This document shows, piece by piece, positions 15,063 through 23,380 of a stretch of DNA of 64,000 nt. Below the pieces are notes generated by a model that worked only from the letters and a program-made list of their open reading frames with translations, was not told the origin of the DNA and made no database searches. Made by a program: the position numbers and the translations under genes. This stretch comes from Micromonospora saelicesensis (GTDB lineage: Bacteria; Actinomycetota; Actinomycetes; Mycobacteriales; Micromonosporaceae), in contig NZ_FMCR01000003.1 in assembly GCF_900091575.1 (NCBI RefSeq), positions 906,434 to 970,433 on the forward strand, read 5' to 3'. How positions within the stretch are numbered: the stretch's first letter is position 1; the number at the start of each line of letters is the position of its first letter.

Positions 15063-16856
15063 TCACTGTCGCAGGCGGTTGGCGAAGACGTACGCGCCCA
15101 CGGAACGGCCGGTGGCGAGCCCGGCGTCCGCGTCGAACCGGTAGTGCACGCCGAGGTAGATCCGGCTCAGCGCGTTCTCCTCGGCGGCGTGGTCGAAGCC
15201 GGTCATGTGCCGGACCACGTCGACGGCGTGCGGATCGTCAGTGGTGGCGTCGAAGGCGATCGCATCGGTGCCGAAGAACCTCTTCATCACCGCGGACCAG
15301 GCCCCCGCGAAGGTGGCGTGCCCGGAGATGTAGGCCGGGAAGGCCGGCGTGTACGGCACCCCCTCGCGGGTCTGCGACAGCGGCTGCCAACCGGGGCCCT
15401 CCGTCGCTTCGATCGCCGTCACCGGCCGCCACAGGTCGACAGGCGTCTGGTACTTGGCGTCCCAGGCGGCGATGGCGGCGTCGGCGAGGGCGAGGGCGAC
15501 CAGCCCGAAGAGCCGGGCGTTGGCCAGGATGCCGAGCTGACGCTGCTCCGACACGATCCGGGTGTGCGAGAAGAGTTGACCCGGCGGCTTGTACGTGCCC
15601 CCCAGGTCATTGGCCCAGAAGAACGCGATCTGCGTCTGCTCGGGGGTCCGCAGCGATGACGTCCGACCGCCGTAGTCGCGGATCTCCTGCACCTGGGTGC
15701 GGTACTCCTGCTTGCCGAGCAGGTCGGCGTACCCGGTGGCGTCGGCCGGTAGACCGGGCCGGAACTGCTGGCCCGAGGTGAGCGCGAACGGGGTGACCAA
15801 GCCCCAGTTCGGGCTGACCGCCGCCTTGCCGTTGGTCGGCCGCCACGCTCCCGGCACGTTCTCCTGCACCGGGTACGCCGTGTTGTTGTCGGAGCCGTCG
15901 TTGGCGCGGGCCTGGAGGTTGGCGGCGGCCGCCGCCGCGCCGACGGTGTCACCGCGCGCCTCCTCGGCGTCGTTAACGCCGGACGGCCGGCGCTCGACGG
16001 CACGGGTGAGGGCATCGGTGAAGGAACGACCGTGCCGGGTGTACAGGGCGGTCAGCACGTCGTACGCGGCCCGGTCGATGGCCGCGTGCAGGGACGGCGC
16101 CACGACGTTGTCCATGGTGCCGGGGTAGCTGACCGGCACTCGTACCCGGTAGGGGTTGCCGACCCCGGTTACCGAGACGGCGGCGTCGTGCATCGCCGCG
16201 TGCAGGATGGCGGCCTCGCGGGACGAGGAGGTGGGTGGCAGGTCCAGCGCCTTGTACGTGGCCAGCAGGATGCCGTTCCAGTACAGGATCGGGTCGGTGG
16301 CCGGGTTCACGGCCAGCGGGGTGAGCGAGATGTTGTCCAACCGGACCGTCGAGGCGGCCTGGCCGCCGAAGTGGAACAGCAGCACCGCCTTCGGGTCGCC
16401 GAACGGGGACGTGAAGTCGAAGGTGAACCGGCGCATCGAGGACGTCAGCGCAACGCTCTGGTCGACGGCGGAGGTGAAGGGCGTGTCCGCCCGGGAGACC
16501 GAGACGCGCAGGGAACGGTTGACGTCGGCCGAGGCGTCGAACTGCAACCGGTACGACTGCGCGGCCGTCACCCCGAACTCGAAGTGACCGACCAGGTCCT
16601 CCCAGACGGGCTTGCCCACCGTGGCGCTGGTGCGGACGCGCAGTTGCCCGGCGTTGACAGTGGTGCTGGTCGAGGCGAGCCGGGTCCACCAGGGCTGGGT
16701 GCTGCCGTTGTCGAACGTGCCGTTGAGGATGAGGTCGCCCGGGGCGGCGGCGGCCGGCGCGGGCCGGACGAGGGCGGTGAGGGTGCTGGCGAGGGCGACC
16801 GCGAGCACGAGGCTGAGCAGACGACGGAGTTGCCGTGCGTTGATCGGTGGGGACAT
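15063..16856 (-). CDS. Secreted vanadium-dependent haloperoxidase-like protein with N-terminal CBM-like domain
   Basis: A 597-residue secreted protein. The signal peptide ends near residue 38 (APAAAA). A CBM4/9-like beta-sandwich (about 40-185: LILNGTFDNG...TVRLDNISL) precedes an all-helical PAP2/vanadium haloperoxidase region. Active-site elements are Lys/Arg in KYQTPVDLWRP, His in YISGHATFAG, and Arg/His in SRIYLGVHYRFD. It could oxidise halides with peroxide or be a phosphatase relative; which one cannot be told. The carbohydrate-binding-like front suggests anchoring to a glycan. AAAGG precedes the ATG. Confidence 0.83.
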   Translation of the reverse strand: MSPPINARQLRRLLSLVLAVALASTLTALVRPAPAAAAPGDLILNGTFDNGSTQPWWTRLASTSTTVNAGQLRVRTSATVGKPVWEDLVGHFEFGVTAAQSYRLQFDASADVNRSLRVSVSRADTPFTSAVDQSVALTSSMRRFTFDFTSPFGDPKAVLLFHFGGQAASTVRLDNISLTPLAVNPATDPILYWNGILLATYKALDLPPTSSSREAAILHAAMHDAAVSVTGVGNPYRVRVPVSYPGTMDNVVAPSLHAAIDRAAYDVLTALYTRHGRSFTDALTRAVERRPSGVNDAEEARGDTVGAAAAAANLQARANDGSDNNTAYPVQENVPGAWRPTNGKAAVSPNWGLVTPFALTSGQQFRPGLPADATGYADLLGKQEYRTQVQEIRDYGGRTSSLRTPEQTQIAFFWANDLGGTYKPPGQLFSHTRIVSEQRQLGILANARLFGLVALALADAAIAAWDAKYQTPVDLWRPVTAIEATEGPGWQPLSQTREGVPYTPAFPAYISGHATFAGAWSAVMKRFFGTDAIAFDATTDDPHAVDVVRHMTGFDHAAEENALSRIYLGVHYRFDADAGLATGRSVGAYVFANRLRQ

Positions 16857-17034
16857 CGAGAGCCTTTCCGGTCCGGAAACCGGCGACGACCAGGTCGTTG
16901 CCGTGAGGATCGGCTCAACGTAGGAGTGTTCGCGCAGTTCACGGCCACCGAACAGCGCTCGGAACGGTGCCGTACGGCAGCGGGCGCCGGCATCCGATCA
17001 GGACACCGACGCCCGCGCGGGTCGGACCGCTGAC

Positions 17035-18096
17035 TCAGCCGATCGTCTCCCGCTCCCGCCAGGCGGTACGCAGCGAGGTCCGGCCGTTGGTGCGCAGCAG
17101 CGACCCCTCGTACACCCGAGCCCCGGCGAGGAGGAACGCGCCGGCGGCGAGCACCAGGAGGACCAGTGAGACGATCGGTTCCCAGCCGGCCGCGTCGCCG
17201 GTGAAGAGCCGCAGCGGCATGGCCGTGGGCGACGAGAACGGCAGGTAGGACAGCACCCGCATCGCTGTGGCGTTGTCGTTCAGGAAGATCACCGCGAAGA
17301 ACGGCAGCATGACGGCGAGCTGCACCGGCGTCGAGACCGCGGCGATGTCCTCCTGCCGGTTGGCCAGCGCGCCGGCCGCGGCCCACATGGCGGCGAGCAG
17401 CACGAAACCGATCAGAAAGAACGGTACGAACCAGCCGATCGCCGGGGCGAGCAGGCTGAGCAGACCTCCGCTGTCGCCGATCTGCAGCCCGAGAACCGCC
17501 ACCACCGCGATCAGGGCGATCTGCGCGAACGCCAGGATGGCCCCGGCCACCACCTTCCCGGCCAGCAGGGCCCGGACCGGCACGGCGGCGACCAGGATCT
17601 CCACGATCCGGGTCTGCTTCTCCTCGATGACGCTCTGCGCGATCTGCACACCGAATGTCTGCGAGGTGATGAAGAAGACGAACGCGAAGACGAACGGCAC
17701 CAGGAACGCCACCACCGGATCGACCGCGTCCGGATCGAGCAGGCGGACGGTCGGTTGGGTGCTCAGGGCCCTCACCACGTCGTCGGGGGCGTCGTCCATG
17801 GCCAGGACGGCCGGTCCGGTGACCACCGCGGCGTCCACGTCGTCGTCGCGGACGGCCTGCTCGGCGGCCCGGTCATCGGGGACGACCCGGACTTCCAGCC
17901 CGGCCGCGCGCAGCGGCGCCGCCAGGCTCTCGGTCGCGGCCACTGTGGACGGCCCGCCGGAGAACAGCGGCGGCAGGATGGTGCCGGCCGCGGCGATCAA
18001 CAGAAAGAACAGCGTGCCGAACAGGAAGGTGCGGTCGCGCAGCTTGACCCGGATCTCGCGTTCGGCGACCAGCCGGGTGGCCTGGGTGACGTTCAC
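17035..18096 (-). CDS. ABC transporter permease (NatB/ABC-2 type)
   Basis: A 353-residue membrane subunit with an N-terminal segment, a large extracytoplasmic loop (about 45-140) and a cluster of five or six C-terminal helices, plus the VIEEKQTRIVEILVAAVP motif of NatB-like permeases. It pairs with the ATPase encoded just upstream: its GTG overlaps the ATPase TGA by 4 nt. The exporter's substrate is unknown; Na+ efflux, peptides or antibiotics are all possible. The LuxR-type two-component system encoded upstream on the same strand may control it. Confidence 0.88.
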   Translation of the reverse strand: MNVTQATRLVAEREIRVKLRDRTFLFGTLFFLLIAAAGTILPPLFSGGPSTVAATESLAAPLRAAGLEVRVVPDDRAAEQAVRDDDVDAAVVTGPAVLAMDDAPDDVVRALSTQPTVRLLDPDAVDPVVAFLVPFVFAFVFFITSQTFGVQIAQSVIEEKQTRIVEILVAAVPVRALLAGKVVAGAILAFAQIALIAVVAVLGLQIGDSGGLLSLLAPAIGWFVPFFLIGFVLLAAMWAAAGALANRQEDIAAVSTPVQLAVMLPFFAVIFLNDNATAMRVLSYLPFSSPTAMPLRLFTGDAAGWEPIVSLVLLVLAAGAFLLAGARVYEGSLLRTNGRTSLRTAWRERETIG

Positions 18097-18986
18097 TGGG
18101 TGACCTCTCGGAAGATCTCGGTGAGCGAGGGGCTGACCGGGCGGAAGGCGCGGACCGGGCCGCGCGCTAGGGCGGCCCGCAGCACGGGCTGTTCGTCGGT
18201 GCCGGCCGGCAGGTCGAAGACCACCCGCGCGCCGTCCAACTCGACCACTGTCACCCCGGGGTGGTCGCGTACCCAGCCGGCGTCGTGCTCCACGACCAGC
18301 TCGAAGCGGGGCACCGTGTACGAGTCGCGCAGCTGCTGCCGGCTGCCGGCGGCCCGGATCACCCCGTCCCCGATGATCACCAGGTCGTCGCAGAGGCGCT
18401 CCACGACGTCGAGCTGGTGACTGGAGAAGAGCACCGGCGCGCCGGCCGAGGCCCGTTCCCGCAGCACGGCCACGACGGTCTCCACTGCCAGCGGGTCGAG
18501 GCCGGAGAACGGCTCGTCGAGCACCAGCACCTCGGGGTCGTGCACCAACGCGGCGGCGATCTGGGCGCGCTGCTGGTTGCCCAGCGACAGCGTCTCCAGC
18601 AGGTCGTCGCCGCGCTCGCCGAGCCCGACCCGGTCCAGCAGCGCGTCGGTGGAACGTCGTGCCGCGGCCGCGTCCAGCCCGTGCAGCCGGCCCAGGTAGG
18701 CCACCTGCTCGCGGGTGGTCATCTTGGGGTAGAGGCCCCGCTCCTCCGGCATGTAGCCGAAGCGTCGGCGGTCCTGCCGGGTCAGCGTGGTGCCGCCCCA
18801 GCTCACCTCGCCGGCGTCGGGGGCGAGCACACCCAGGATGATCCGCATGGTGGTGGTCTTGCCGGCGCCGTTGGCGCCCACGAAACCGGTCATCCGGCCG
18901 GCGGACACCTCGAAGGACACGTTCCTGAGCACCTGACGGTCGCCGAAGCTGCGGTCGACGCCGTCGAGGCGAAGCGTTCTGGTCAC
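18093..18986 (-). CDS. ABC transporter ATPase (NatA-like)
   Basis: A 297-residue nucleotide-binding subunit. Walker A is GANGAGKTT, the signature is LSLGNQQ (the second position after LS is Leu rather than Gly), Walker B is VLVLDEP, and the switch His is in SSHQL. A C-terminal DUF4162-like extension is typical for exporters of this class. It is translationally coupled to the permease. The GTG start coincides with a leaderless -10 arrangement. Confidence 0.92.
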   Translation of the reverse strand: MTRTLRLDGVDRSFGDRQVLRNVSFEVSAGRMTGFVGANGAGKTTTMRIILGVLAPDAGEVSWGGTTLTRQDRRRFGYMPEERGLYPKMTTREQVAYLGRLHGLDAAAARRSTDALLDRVGLGERGDDLLETLSLGNQQRAQIAAALVHDPEVLVLDEPFSGLDPLAVETVVAVLRERASAGAPVLFSSHQLDVVERLCDDLVIIGDGVIRAAGSRQQLRDSYTVPRFELVVEHDAGWVRDHPGVTVVELDGARVVFDLPAGTDEQPVLRAALARGPVRAFRPVSPSLTEIFREVTQ

Positions 18987-18992
18987 GCACTC

Positions 18993-18998
18993 ACGCTA
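18993..18998 (-). promoter_or_regulatory. -10 of a leaderless promoter (ABC ATPase)
   Basis: On the minus strand TAGCGT ends 6 nt before the GTG at 18986, and no ribosome site precedes that start. Transcription should begin at the start codon. Confidence 0.5.
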
Positions 18999-19066
18999 GA
19001 TCGATTACGCCGCTGCGCCGTCCGCCCGGCGGGTGAGCGGGCGGGTCCACCTCGCGGCGGACGCCG

Positions 19067-19783
19067 TCACCCGCCGGGGCGGACCACCCCGTTCTCGTAC
19101 GCGAACACCACGGCCTGCACCCGGTCACGCAGGCCGAGCTTGGCCAGTACCCGACTCACGTGCGTCTTCACCGTCGCCTCTCCCAGGTGGATGGCCGCGG
19201 CGATCTCCGCGTTGCTCGACCCGGCGGCGAGCAGCATCAGCACCTCCCGTTCGCGCGGGGTCAGCTCGGCCAGCGCGGCATCGGCGTCCGGGCCCCGGTG
19301 GGCGGTGCCCGCCGGGTCGCCGGGTCGGGCGAAGGTGGAGATCACCCGGCGGGTGATCTCCGGGGCGAGCAGACCGTCGCCCCTGGCCAGCACCCGGATC
19401 GCCTCGATCAGCTCCTCCGGCGTGCCGTTCTTGAGCAGGAAGCCGCTGGCCCCGGCCCGCAGCGCCGCGAACAGGTAGTCGTCGCGGTCGAACGTGGTGA
19501 GGATCAGCACCGCGGGCGCCCCGGGGCCGTCGGCGACGATCTGCCGGGTGGCCTCCAGGCCGTCCATCCCGGGCATCTCCACATCCATGAGTACGACGTC
19601 GGGGCGGGTGGCTCGGGTCATGGTGACGGCCCGTTCGCCGTCGGCGGCCTCACCGACCACTTCGATGTCGTCCTCCACCTCCAGGATGACCCGGAAGCCG
19701 GTACGGACGAGGTGCTGGTCGTCGGCGAGCAGCACCCGCACCGTCGGCCCGGTGTCGGATGCCTGCTGGGCGGCCGCGCTCAT
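19067..19783 (-). CDS. NarL/LuxR-family response regulator
   Basis: A 238-residue cytoplasmic regulator. The receiver domain (about 15-135) has the acidic pair in LLADDQ, the phospho-acceptor in VVLMDVEMPGMDG and the Lys in FLLKNG. The C-terminal HTH (170-235) shows TPREREVLMLLAAGSSNAEIA and TVKTHVSRVLAKLGLRDR. Its ATG overlaps the TGA of the kinase gene by 4 nt. It lies 80 nt before the ABC exporter on the same strand, a common pairing. Confidence 0.93.
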   Translation of the reverse strand: MSAAAQQASDTGPTVRVLLADDQHLVRTGFRVILEVEDDIEVVGEAADGERAVTMTRATRPDVVLMDVEMPGMDGLEATRQIVADGPGAPAVLILTTFDRDDYLFAALRAGASGFLLKNGTPEELIEAIRVLARGDGLLAPEITRRVISTFARPGDPAGTAHRGPDADAALAELTPREREVLMLLAAGSSNAEIAAAIHLGEATVKTHVSRVLAKLGLRDRVQAVVFAYENGVVRPGG

Positions 19784-21114
19784 GCCGACGGCTCCGCGCC
19801 GGCTGCCGCCTGCTGCCTGTCGCTCGGCTCCCGCTGTGGGCCCACCGGCCGGTCCGCCGCCGCCAGGGGGAAGCGGGCGCGTACCCGCCAGCCGCCGCCG
19901 GCCCGCGGCCCGGCCTCCAGGTCGCCGTCGTGGGCGGTGACCCGTTCGCGCATGCCGATCAGGCCCAACCCGACGGTGTCGGTCCGGCCGCCGCCCCGCC
20001 CGTCGTCGGTCACGTCGACCTCCACCTCCCGGGCCAGGTACCGGACCCGCACGTCGAGCAGGGCCGCCTCGGCGTGCTTCAGGGTGTTGGTCACCGCCTC
20101 CTGCGTCACCCGGTAGGCCGTCTGGGAGACCGATTCGGGCAACGCGACGGGGTCGCCGTACACCCCGAGGGTGGCCGTCAGCCCGGCGGCCCGAGCCCGC
20201 TCGACCAGCTCGTCGATCCGTTCGACGCTGCCGGCCGTCGGCGGCGCGGCGTCGGTGCCGGCCGAGGTCCGCAGCACGCCGAGCATCCGACGCAGCTCGT
20301 CGACGGCGGTGCGGGCGCTCTGCTCGATGGCGGTCAGCGCGGTGCGGGCCTTGCCCGGGTCGCGGTCGAACACCCGGCGGCAGGCGGATGCCTGTACGCC
20401 CATCACCGACACGTGGTGGGCGACCACGTCGTGCAGCTCGCGGGCGATCCGGACCCGTTCGCCGAGCACCGCCCGTTCCCGGGCCTCGGCCTGGGAACGG
20501 CGCAGGTCCTCGGCCTGGGCGCGCAGCTCGTGCTCGCGGCGCGCGGCCACCCACGCGGTCTCGCCGAAGAAGTACGCGAAACCGAAGACCAGCACGTTGA
20601 GCAGCACACCGTTGACCATCGCGGCGAGCACCGGTGGCACCGGCCCGACCGCGTCGGCGAAGGTGTCCGCCGGAATGTGGTCGATCATCACCGCGTAGTA
20701 GACCCCGAGCCAGGCGAACATGGTGGCGATCACGCCGATCCGCAGCCGGCGGGACAGTTGGCGGTCCTGCCCCCAGGCGCCGACGGTGTAGAGGGCGCAG
20801 AACAGGGCCCAGGAGGAGAACTGGCTCTCTGGGGCCGAGCGCGCCTGCGCGGCGATGAACGCCGCCGCGACGACCAGCACTGTCGCGGTCGGCCAGCGTC
20901 GTCGCCAGATCAGCGGGAGGGTCACCGCGACGGTCCAGAACAGCTGCTCCGGCCCGGACGGCGGTGGGCCCAGCAGGAACGCGCCGGTGCTGCGGGCCAG
21001 GGTCAGACTGACCAACGCCAGCCCGGTCATCCCCAGCCCGATCCAGAGGTCGTTTCGGCGCTGCTCCGCCGTCGGACCCGGACGACGCCATTCCGGTCGC
21101 GGTGCCACTGTCAT
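19780..21114 (-). CDS. Sensor histidine kinase (NarL-partner type, HisKA_3)
   Basis: A 444-residue kinase with four to five N-terminal membrane helices, a short coiled segment, then the HisKA_3 box RIARELHDVVAHHVSVM with the phospho-accepting His, and an HATPase domain (EAVTNTLKHA; DDGRGGG; GLGLIGMRER). No large external sensor domain is present, so it probably senses membrane or cell-envelope stress. The start at 21114 fits a -10 placed 6 nt upstream. It is coupled to the response regulator. Confidence 0.92.
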   Translation of the reverse strand: MTVAPRPEWRRPGPTAEQRRNDLWIGLGMTGLALVSLTLARSTGAFLLGPPPSGPEQLFWTVAVTLPLIWRRRWPTATVLVVAAAFIAAQARSAPESQFSSWALFCALYTVGAWGQDRQLSRRLRIGVIATMFAWLGVYYAVMIDHIPADTFADAVGPVPPVLAAMVNGVLLNVLVFGFAYFFGETAWVAARREHELRAQAEDLRRSQAEARERAVLGERVRIARELHDVVAHHVSVMGVQASACRRVFDRDPGKARTALTAIEQSARTAVDELRRMLGVLRTSAGTDAAPPTAGSVERIDELVERARAAGLTATLGVYGDPVALPESVSQTAYRVTQEAVTNTLKHAEAALLDVRVRYLAREVEVDVTDDGRGGGRTDTVGLGLIGMRERVTAHDGDLEAGPRAGGGWRVRARFPLAAADRPVGPQREPSDRQQAAAGAEPSA

Positions 21115-21120
21115 CCGGGA

Positions 21121-21126
21121 ACGATG
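21121..21126 (-). promoter_or_regulatory. Candidate leaderless -10 (histidine kinase)
   Basis: CATCGT, an nAnnnT hexamer, ends 6 nt before the ATG at 21114 on the minus strand. Confidence 0.4.
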
Positions 21127-21230
21127 CCACGCCGCCCACCAGGCCCTCCAACCGGGCGGGCCACCGCGGTCACCACGACGGGCGACGGCCCGACGCGGGG
21201 TACGCGCCGGGCCGTCGGGTCGGGGATCAC

Positions 21231-22178
21231 TCACGCGGTCTGCCGCCGGGTCTTCAGGGCCGTGTCGATCAGGTCCCAGACCACCACCACTGCCGCGCCG
21301 ACCGCGATGGTCGCCCCGAGGACGTTGCGGTTGTCCGCGTCCGCCAGCCAACTGAGCCGCTCGCCGAGGGCCGGGTTGAGCAGTCGGTCGGTGAGCGCCA
21401 GCCACATCAGCGGCACCGAGAAGGCGAGGTTGAGCAGCGCCCTGATGCCGAAGAGCGTCCAGGTCCAGTGCGCCATCCGGTACTTGACGATCTCGACCAC
21501 CGCGCTGGCGGCCAGGACCACGATCAGCGCCGGCAGCCAGAACGACCAGAGCGCCGGGTCGAGGATCGGGATGTTCTCGCCGTCGGTGCCGTGGACCCAG
21601 GACTGGTAGTGCTGGAACGGCAGGTACGCGATGGTCAGCACCAGCATGATCACCGATGCGACGGTGTCGGCGAGCGGGATGCCCCGGTGCACCGGGGCGT
21701 CGGGCAGTTGGTCGACCGTCCAGCCGGGCAGGTCAACCGTCGTCTGGGAGCGCTCGATGATGGCGAAGGTCAGGGTGAGCCAGAAGGCGATGTGCACGGC
21801 CACGTGCAGGGCGACGACGATGCCCGGCCCGATGGCCCCGAATCCGCTGCCCTCGGCGACCTTGACGACGGCGACGATCGTGCCGACGAGCGCTGGGATG
21901 AAGCTGAGCAGAAGCTTCAGCAGCCGTTGCCAGACCAGGTAGTAGGTCGGGCCGATGAGCTGCAACCGGCGGTCGGCGTACCGGGCGGCCAGCACGTCCG
22001 GGTTGCCCAGCTCGGTGAGCACCTCCCGCTCGGCCACGGTCGGGTCCGCGCCGCCGCCGGTGCGGTCGTCGATCATGTCCTCGATGGAGGCCCGCAGCTC
22101 GGTGGCGATCTCGTCGCGGCGCTGAGCGGGCACCGATCGCAGGGTGGCGGCGAGGTAGCGGTCGGTCAGGGTGTTCAT
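21231..22178 (-). CDS. HAAS-type membrane protein paired with PadR
   Basis: A 315-residue protein. Residues 1-75 form a helical permease-prefix/HAAS-like region (LTDRYLAATLRSVP...EVLTELGNPDVLAARYADR). Six to seven hydrophobic helices follow. Such genes are commonly cotranscribed with PadR repressors; the product's role is not established. The ATG overlaps the PadR stop by 4 nt and also has AAGGAG upstream. A second pair of this design is at 50732-52470. Confidence 0.75.
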   Translation of the reverse strand: MNTLTDRYLAATLRSVPAQRRDEIATELRASIEDMIDDRTGGGADPTVAEREVLTELGNPDVLAARYADRRLQLIGPTYYLVWQRLLKLLLSFIPALVGTIVAVVKVAEGSGFGAIGPGIVVALHVAVHIAFWLTLTFAIIERSQTTVDLPGWTVDQLPDAPVHRGIPLADTVASVIMLVLTIAYLPFQHYQSWVHGTDGENIPILDPALWSFWLPALIVVLAASAVVEIVKYRMAHWTWTLFGIRALLNLAFSVPLMWLALTDRLLNPALGERLSWLADADNRNVLGATIAVGAAVVVVWDLIDTALKTRRQTA

Positions 22179-22516
22179 CGGTCCACTCCTTGGATCAGCC
22201 CGGTGATGGAGGTCTGCACGGCGGCGAGGTCGTCGAGGAGCCGGTTCAGCATCGACTCGCCCTCGTCGCTGGTCCGGTAGAACTTGCGCGGTCGGCTCTC
22301 TTCGGTGTTCCACTCGCTGGTCAGCAGCCCCTGGTCCTCCAGGCGGCGCAGCAGCGGGTAGAGGGTGTTGGCGTCGACCGGGAAGCCGTGGTCGCTGAGC
22401 CGTTGCAGCAGTGCGTAGCCGTAGTCCGGTCGGCGTAGCGCGACCAGGCTGGCCACCACGACGGTGCCTCGACGCAACTCCTGTAGGTGCGTCCGTAGAA
22501 CGTCCTCGCTAACCAT
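22175..22516 (-). CDS. PadR-family transcriptional regulator
   Basis: A 113-residue winged-helix repressor: RRGTVVVASLVALRRPDYGYALLQRL, then DANTLYPLLRRLEDQGLL and the RKFYRTSDEG wing. PadR proteins bind palindromes near their own promoter and release on ligand binding. The gene is first of two, with the HAAS-like membrane gene overlapping its end. The ATG sits 7 nt after a TATGGT -10 and inside a palindrome, consistent with autorepression. Confidence 0.92.
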   Translation of the reverse strand: MVSEDVLRTHLQELRRGTVVVASLVALRRPDYGYALLQRLSDHGFPVDANTLYPLLRRLEDQGLLTSEWNTEESRPRKFYRTSDEGESMLNRLLDDLAAVQTSITGLIQGVDR

Positions 22517-22545
22517 GTGTCACACCATACTGTGTGCCACACAGT
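22516..22545. promoter_or_regulatory. Candidate PadR autoregulatory operator and promoter
   Basis: A perfect 8-1-8 palindrome, ACTGTGTGCCACACAGT, lies at 22529-22545, and TGTGTCACA (4-1-4) at 22516-22524 overlaps the start codon. Their centres are 17 bp apart. The minus-strand -10 TATGGT lies between them, so a bound repressor would cover the promoter. Confidence 0.6.
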
Positions 22546-22600
22546 GTTGTCCAGCGGACATCATCGTGTCCGCCCAACCTCCGTCTCGGGCCGATACGAC

Positions 22601-22636
22601 GTGCGGGGCGCCCGGTTGACACCGGACGCCCCGCAC
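22601..22636 (-). terminator. Hairpin terminator of the secreted-protein gene
   Basis: Arms GTGCGGGGCG and CGCCCCGCAC (10 bp, perfect) plus an inner CCGG pair form a strong hairpin 11-46 nt past the stop at 22647. It separates that gene from the PadR gene. Confidence 0.65.
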
Positions 22637-22646
22637 CTGGGAAAAC

Positions 22647-23246
22647 TCAGCAGGACGCGCCCTGGAGGAAGTTCCGCTCGACGAAGCTGGCCGGGCCGAC
22701 CTGGAAGTAGCCCACCCCCGGCCGGATCGGGTGGCCGGTGAACAGCTCCACCCGCGACCCCACCCGGACCAGGTACGCCTCGGCGTCCCCCGCGTCGTTG
22801 CGAATCAGCGAACCCCGCCGGCCGTAGATCGCCTCCAGCTCGTCGAAGGACATACCGACAGTGGCGCCGGCGGGGGACTGCGGCGGCGCGGTTGCCGTAC
22901 CGACCTCCACCAGCCGCCCGTCGCGGAAGGCCAGCAGGATCACGCCCGCCCAGGATCCCGTCGCGCCGGCGTGCACCACCCCGCCGCAGGTCGGCACGGT
23001 CCAGTCGATGTGCCCGTTCGTGGTGAGCGACGCCAGGCTGGCGCCGATGCGGTACACGCCGACGCCACGAACGCCGAGCACCTGCGGGTGGCTGTGCCCG
23101 GCGGCGACGGCGGCCGGACCGCGGGCCGAGGCGGGCGCGGCGCCGCCGGCCACTGGCGCTGCCGCCGCCGGGCCGGCGACGGTCGCCGGGACGAGCGTGC
23201 CGAGCGCCAACGCGGCGGTGGTGAGGAGGATCGCGGGACGGTTCAT
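22647..23246 (-). CDS. Secreted protein of unknown function
   Basis: A 199-residue protein with a signal peptide (residues 1 to about 30, ending PAAAA), an Ala/Gly/Pro-rich spacer, then a globular part with VYRIGASLASL, a Cys pair and a GMSFDELEAIYGRRG segment. The last feature recalls extracellular ligand-binding domains seen in actinobacterial secreted proteins, but I do not recognise the family. AAGGAG precedes the ATG. Monocistronic, divergent from the kinase gene. Confidence 0.75.
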   Translation of the reverse strand: MNRPAILLTTAALALGTLVPATVAGPAAAAPVAGGAAPASARGPAAVAAGHSHPQVLGVRGVGVYRIGASLASLTTNGHIDWTVPTCGGVVHAGATGSWAGVILLAFRDGRLVEVGTATAPPQSPAGATVGMSFDELEAIYGRRGSLIRNDAGDAEAYLVRVGSRVELFTGHPIRPGVGYFQVGPASFVERNFLQGASC

Positions 23247-23380
23247 GGTGGCTCCTTCGGTGATGGGTCTCCTGCCCTCTTAGTCACCGCGCCAGGGCCA
23301 ACGGTTCGTCGGGATTCCGACCGGCCGGGTCTACTGTGCAGAGAAACGCCGACCGACCGTGCAGGCCGGGGGTGACGCGG

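Noticed and set aside
17035..18990. Apparent fusion of the ABC permease with upstream sequence
   Set aside because: The upstream part is the wrong frame of the ATPase gene. The permease starts at GTG 18096, overlapping the ATPase stop.
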